Part shown: positions 4,578-5,047 of the stretch, piece after piece
How positions within the stretch are numbered: the stretch's first letter is position 1
How the letters are laid out: every line of letters starts with the position of its first letter
Assembly (NCBI GenBank): GCA_001803565.1
Contig: MHDQ01000191.1
Coordinates: 1-5,047, forward strand
Reading direction: 5' to 3'
Length of the DNA stretch: 5,047 nucleotides
Source of the DNA: Nitrospinae bacterium RIFCSPLOWO2_12_FULL_45_22
Lineage (GTDB): Bacteria; 2-12-FULL-45-22
Made by a program: the position numbers and the translations under genes
The notes under the pieces: model-generated
The model's input: only the letters and a program-made list of their open reading frames with translations
What the model was told of the DNA's origin: nothing
Databases searched by the model: none

Positions 4578-5047
4578 TCACATCGTAGCCGCGTAGATCC
4601 AACCATAGCCCTTCAAGATTCTGGGTTTGGGTAAGGGATAGCGAAGCAGTAAAGCTTCAAATTCTGCCCAGTTGAAGCTTTTCCTTTGACTGCGCCGATT
4701 GAGCCACTTGAACCACATCCTCTTTATCGCATAGACAAATTTGTTCAAGGTTGCGTAGTTCCCCGCAAATCCAAAATAGTTGTAGTACCCCTTGAGGACT
4801 CGGCATATATGCTGGTATAGTTCCCGGAATGGAAGCACATTGCGCAATTTCCTGAGTTTATCATTCAAGTCGACCAGTTTTCTTCTCATACGCTTACCAA
4901 TCGTCTTGCGACCCAGTCTTATCCCGCCTCTTCGGCTCCGGGTCATATAGTGAGTAAACCCAAGAAAGTCTAATGTGCTCGGCTTACCCCCTGTAAGCTT
5001 GCTCCTCCGGTATGCATCCTTGCCAAACTATATCAGTCTGCTCTTCT
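4578..5047 (-). pseudogene. ltrA: Group II intron reverse transcriptase/maturase, C-terminal part, with in-frame TAG
   Basis: The frame reads KSRLI-TAG-FGKDAYRRSKLT, then LDFLGFTHYMTRSRRGG, then KRMRRKLVDLNDKLRKLRNV and a long stretch including LKGYYNYFGFAGNY, KWLNRRSQRKSF and LLRYPLPKPRI. This is the end of the reverse-transcriptase thumb followed by the maturase-specific domain X of LtrA-type proteins, which binds the intron RNA and aids splicing. Related proteins usually read RLIEFGR where this one has TAG (5030-5028), so a Glu codon (GAG) seems to have become TAG. The downstream part has an ATG at 4946, but no ribosome binding site makes it a credible start. The polymerase domains lie outside the window. 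The stop at 4580-4578 is 11 bases before domain V, a normal arrangement. No HNH endonuclease domain follows domain X in the usual C-terminal position. Confidence 0.85.

Larger units (their letters stand above)
4413..5047 (-). mobile_element. Group II intron, 3' part (5' part outside the window)
   Basis: In order along the minus strand are the C-terminal half of an intron-encoded reverse transcriptase/maturase (5047-4578), a canonical domain V hairpin (4566-4534) and a domain VI ending in CTACTCGAC, giving a predicted 3' splice boundary at 4413. The final AC fits the usual group II 3' end. The bases following the boundary lead directly to the ribosome binding site of the LolA-like gene, so the intron sits in the leader of that operon. 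Its nonsense codon suggests that it can no longer move by itself, though a conserved RNA core may still splice if the maturase is supplied in trans. Confidence 0.85.

Noticed and set aside
3898-4602. Longer LolA-like reading frame starting at 4602
   Set aside because: The upstream 79 codons overlap the end of the maturase gene and the intron's domains V and VI. The strong ribosome binding site at 4377-4372 supports 4365.
624-5030. TAG decoded as pyrrolysine or TGA as tryptophan genome-wide
   Set aside because: The replaced residues differ (Trp and Glu for the two TAG codons), and two of the three affected genes are mobile-element remnants. The intact 527-codon gene uses no internal TAG or TGA.

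Overview
This window looks like a piece of a Gram-negative bacterial chromosome. It encodes a long outer-membrane beta-barrel protein with a signal peptide and an aromatic C-terminal end, next to an exported LolA/DUF1329-like periplasmic protein. This gene pair is common in proteobacteria and Desulfobacterota-like lineages. The moderate to low GC content and the many decayed mobile elements would fit an anaerobic deltaproteobacterium-type genome, but that placement is inference.

All recognisable genes lie on the minus strand, so they are read from right to left. From 5047 to 4413 is the 3' end of a group II intron: the C-terminal part of its reverse transcriptase/maturase (with an in-frame TAG), domain V, and an unusually long domain VI. 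The intron's 3' splice boundary, predicted at 4413, is only 47 bases upstream of the next start codon. From 4365 to 3256 is a LolA-like/DUF1329-like exported protein gene interrupted by one in-frame TGA at 3900-3898. From 3176 to 1593 is an intact DUF1302-type outer-membrane beta-barrel gene. The two probably form one operon. They would act in the cell envelope, where such pairs are usually found with RND/MMPL-type exporters; a partner exporter is not visible here.

From about 1561 to 492 is the wreck of an IS91-family transposase gene. It carries a frameshift with deletion near its start, a large internal deletion that removes the HUH region, and an in-frame TAG. The wreck is itself split by a 339-bp non-coding element (932-1270) with 17-bp perfect terminal inverted repeats and a 4-bp target duplication. 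Removing the insert restores the transposase reading frame exactly, so this is a clear MITE-like insertion.

The left 490 bases are AT-rich. They hold a second, smaller inverted-repeat structure (235-352), a possible terminator hairpin, and the start of an unrecognised minus-strand open frame that runs off the left edge.

The most interesting points are the precisely dated MITE, the extended group II intron domain VI abutting the operon's ribosome binding site, and the in-frame TGA followed after 11 nt by a perfect 17-nt hairpin. That last spacing matches the minimal bacterial selenocysteine-insertion geometry, but a nonsense mutation of a Trp codon is the more likely explanation.
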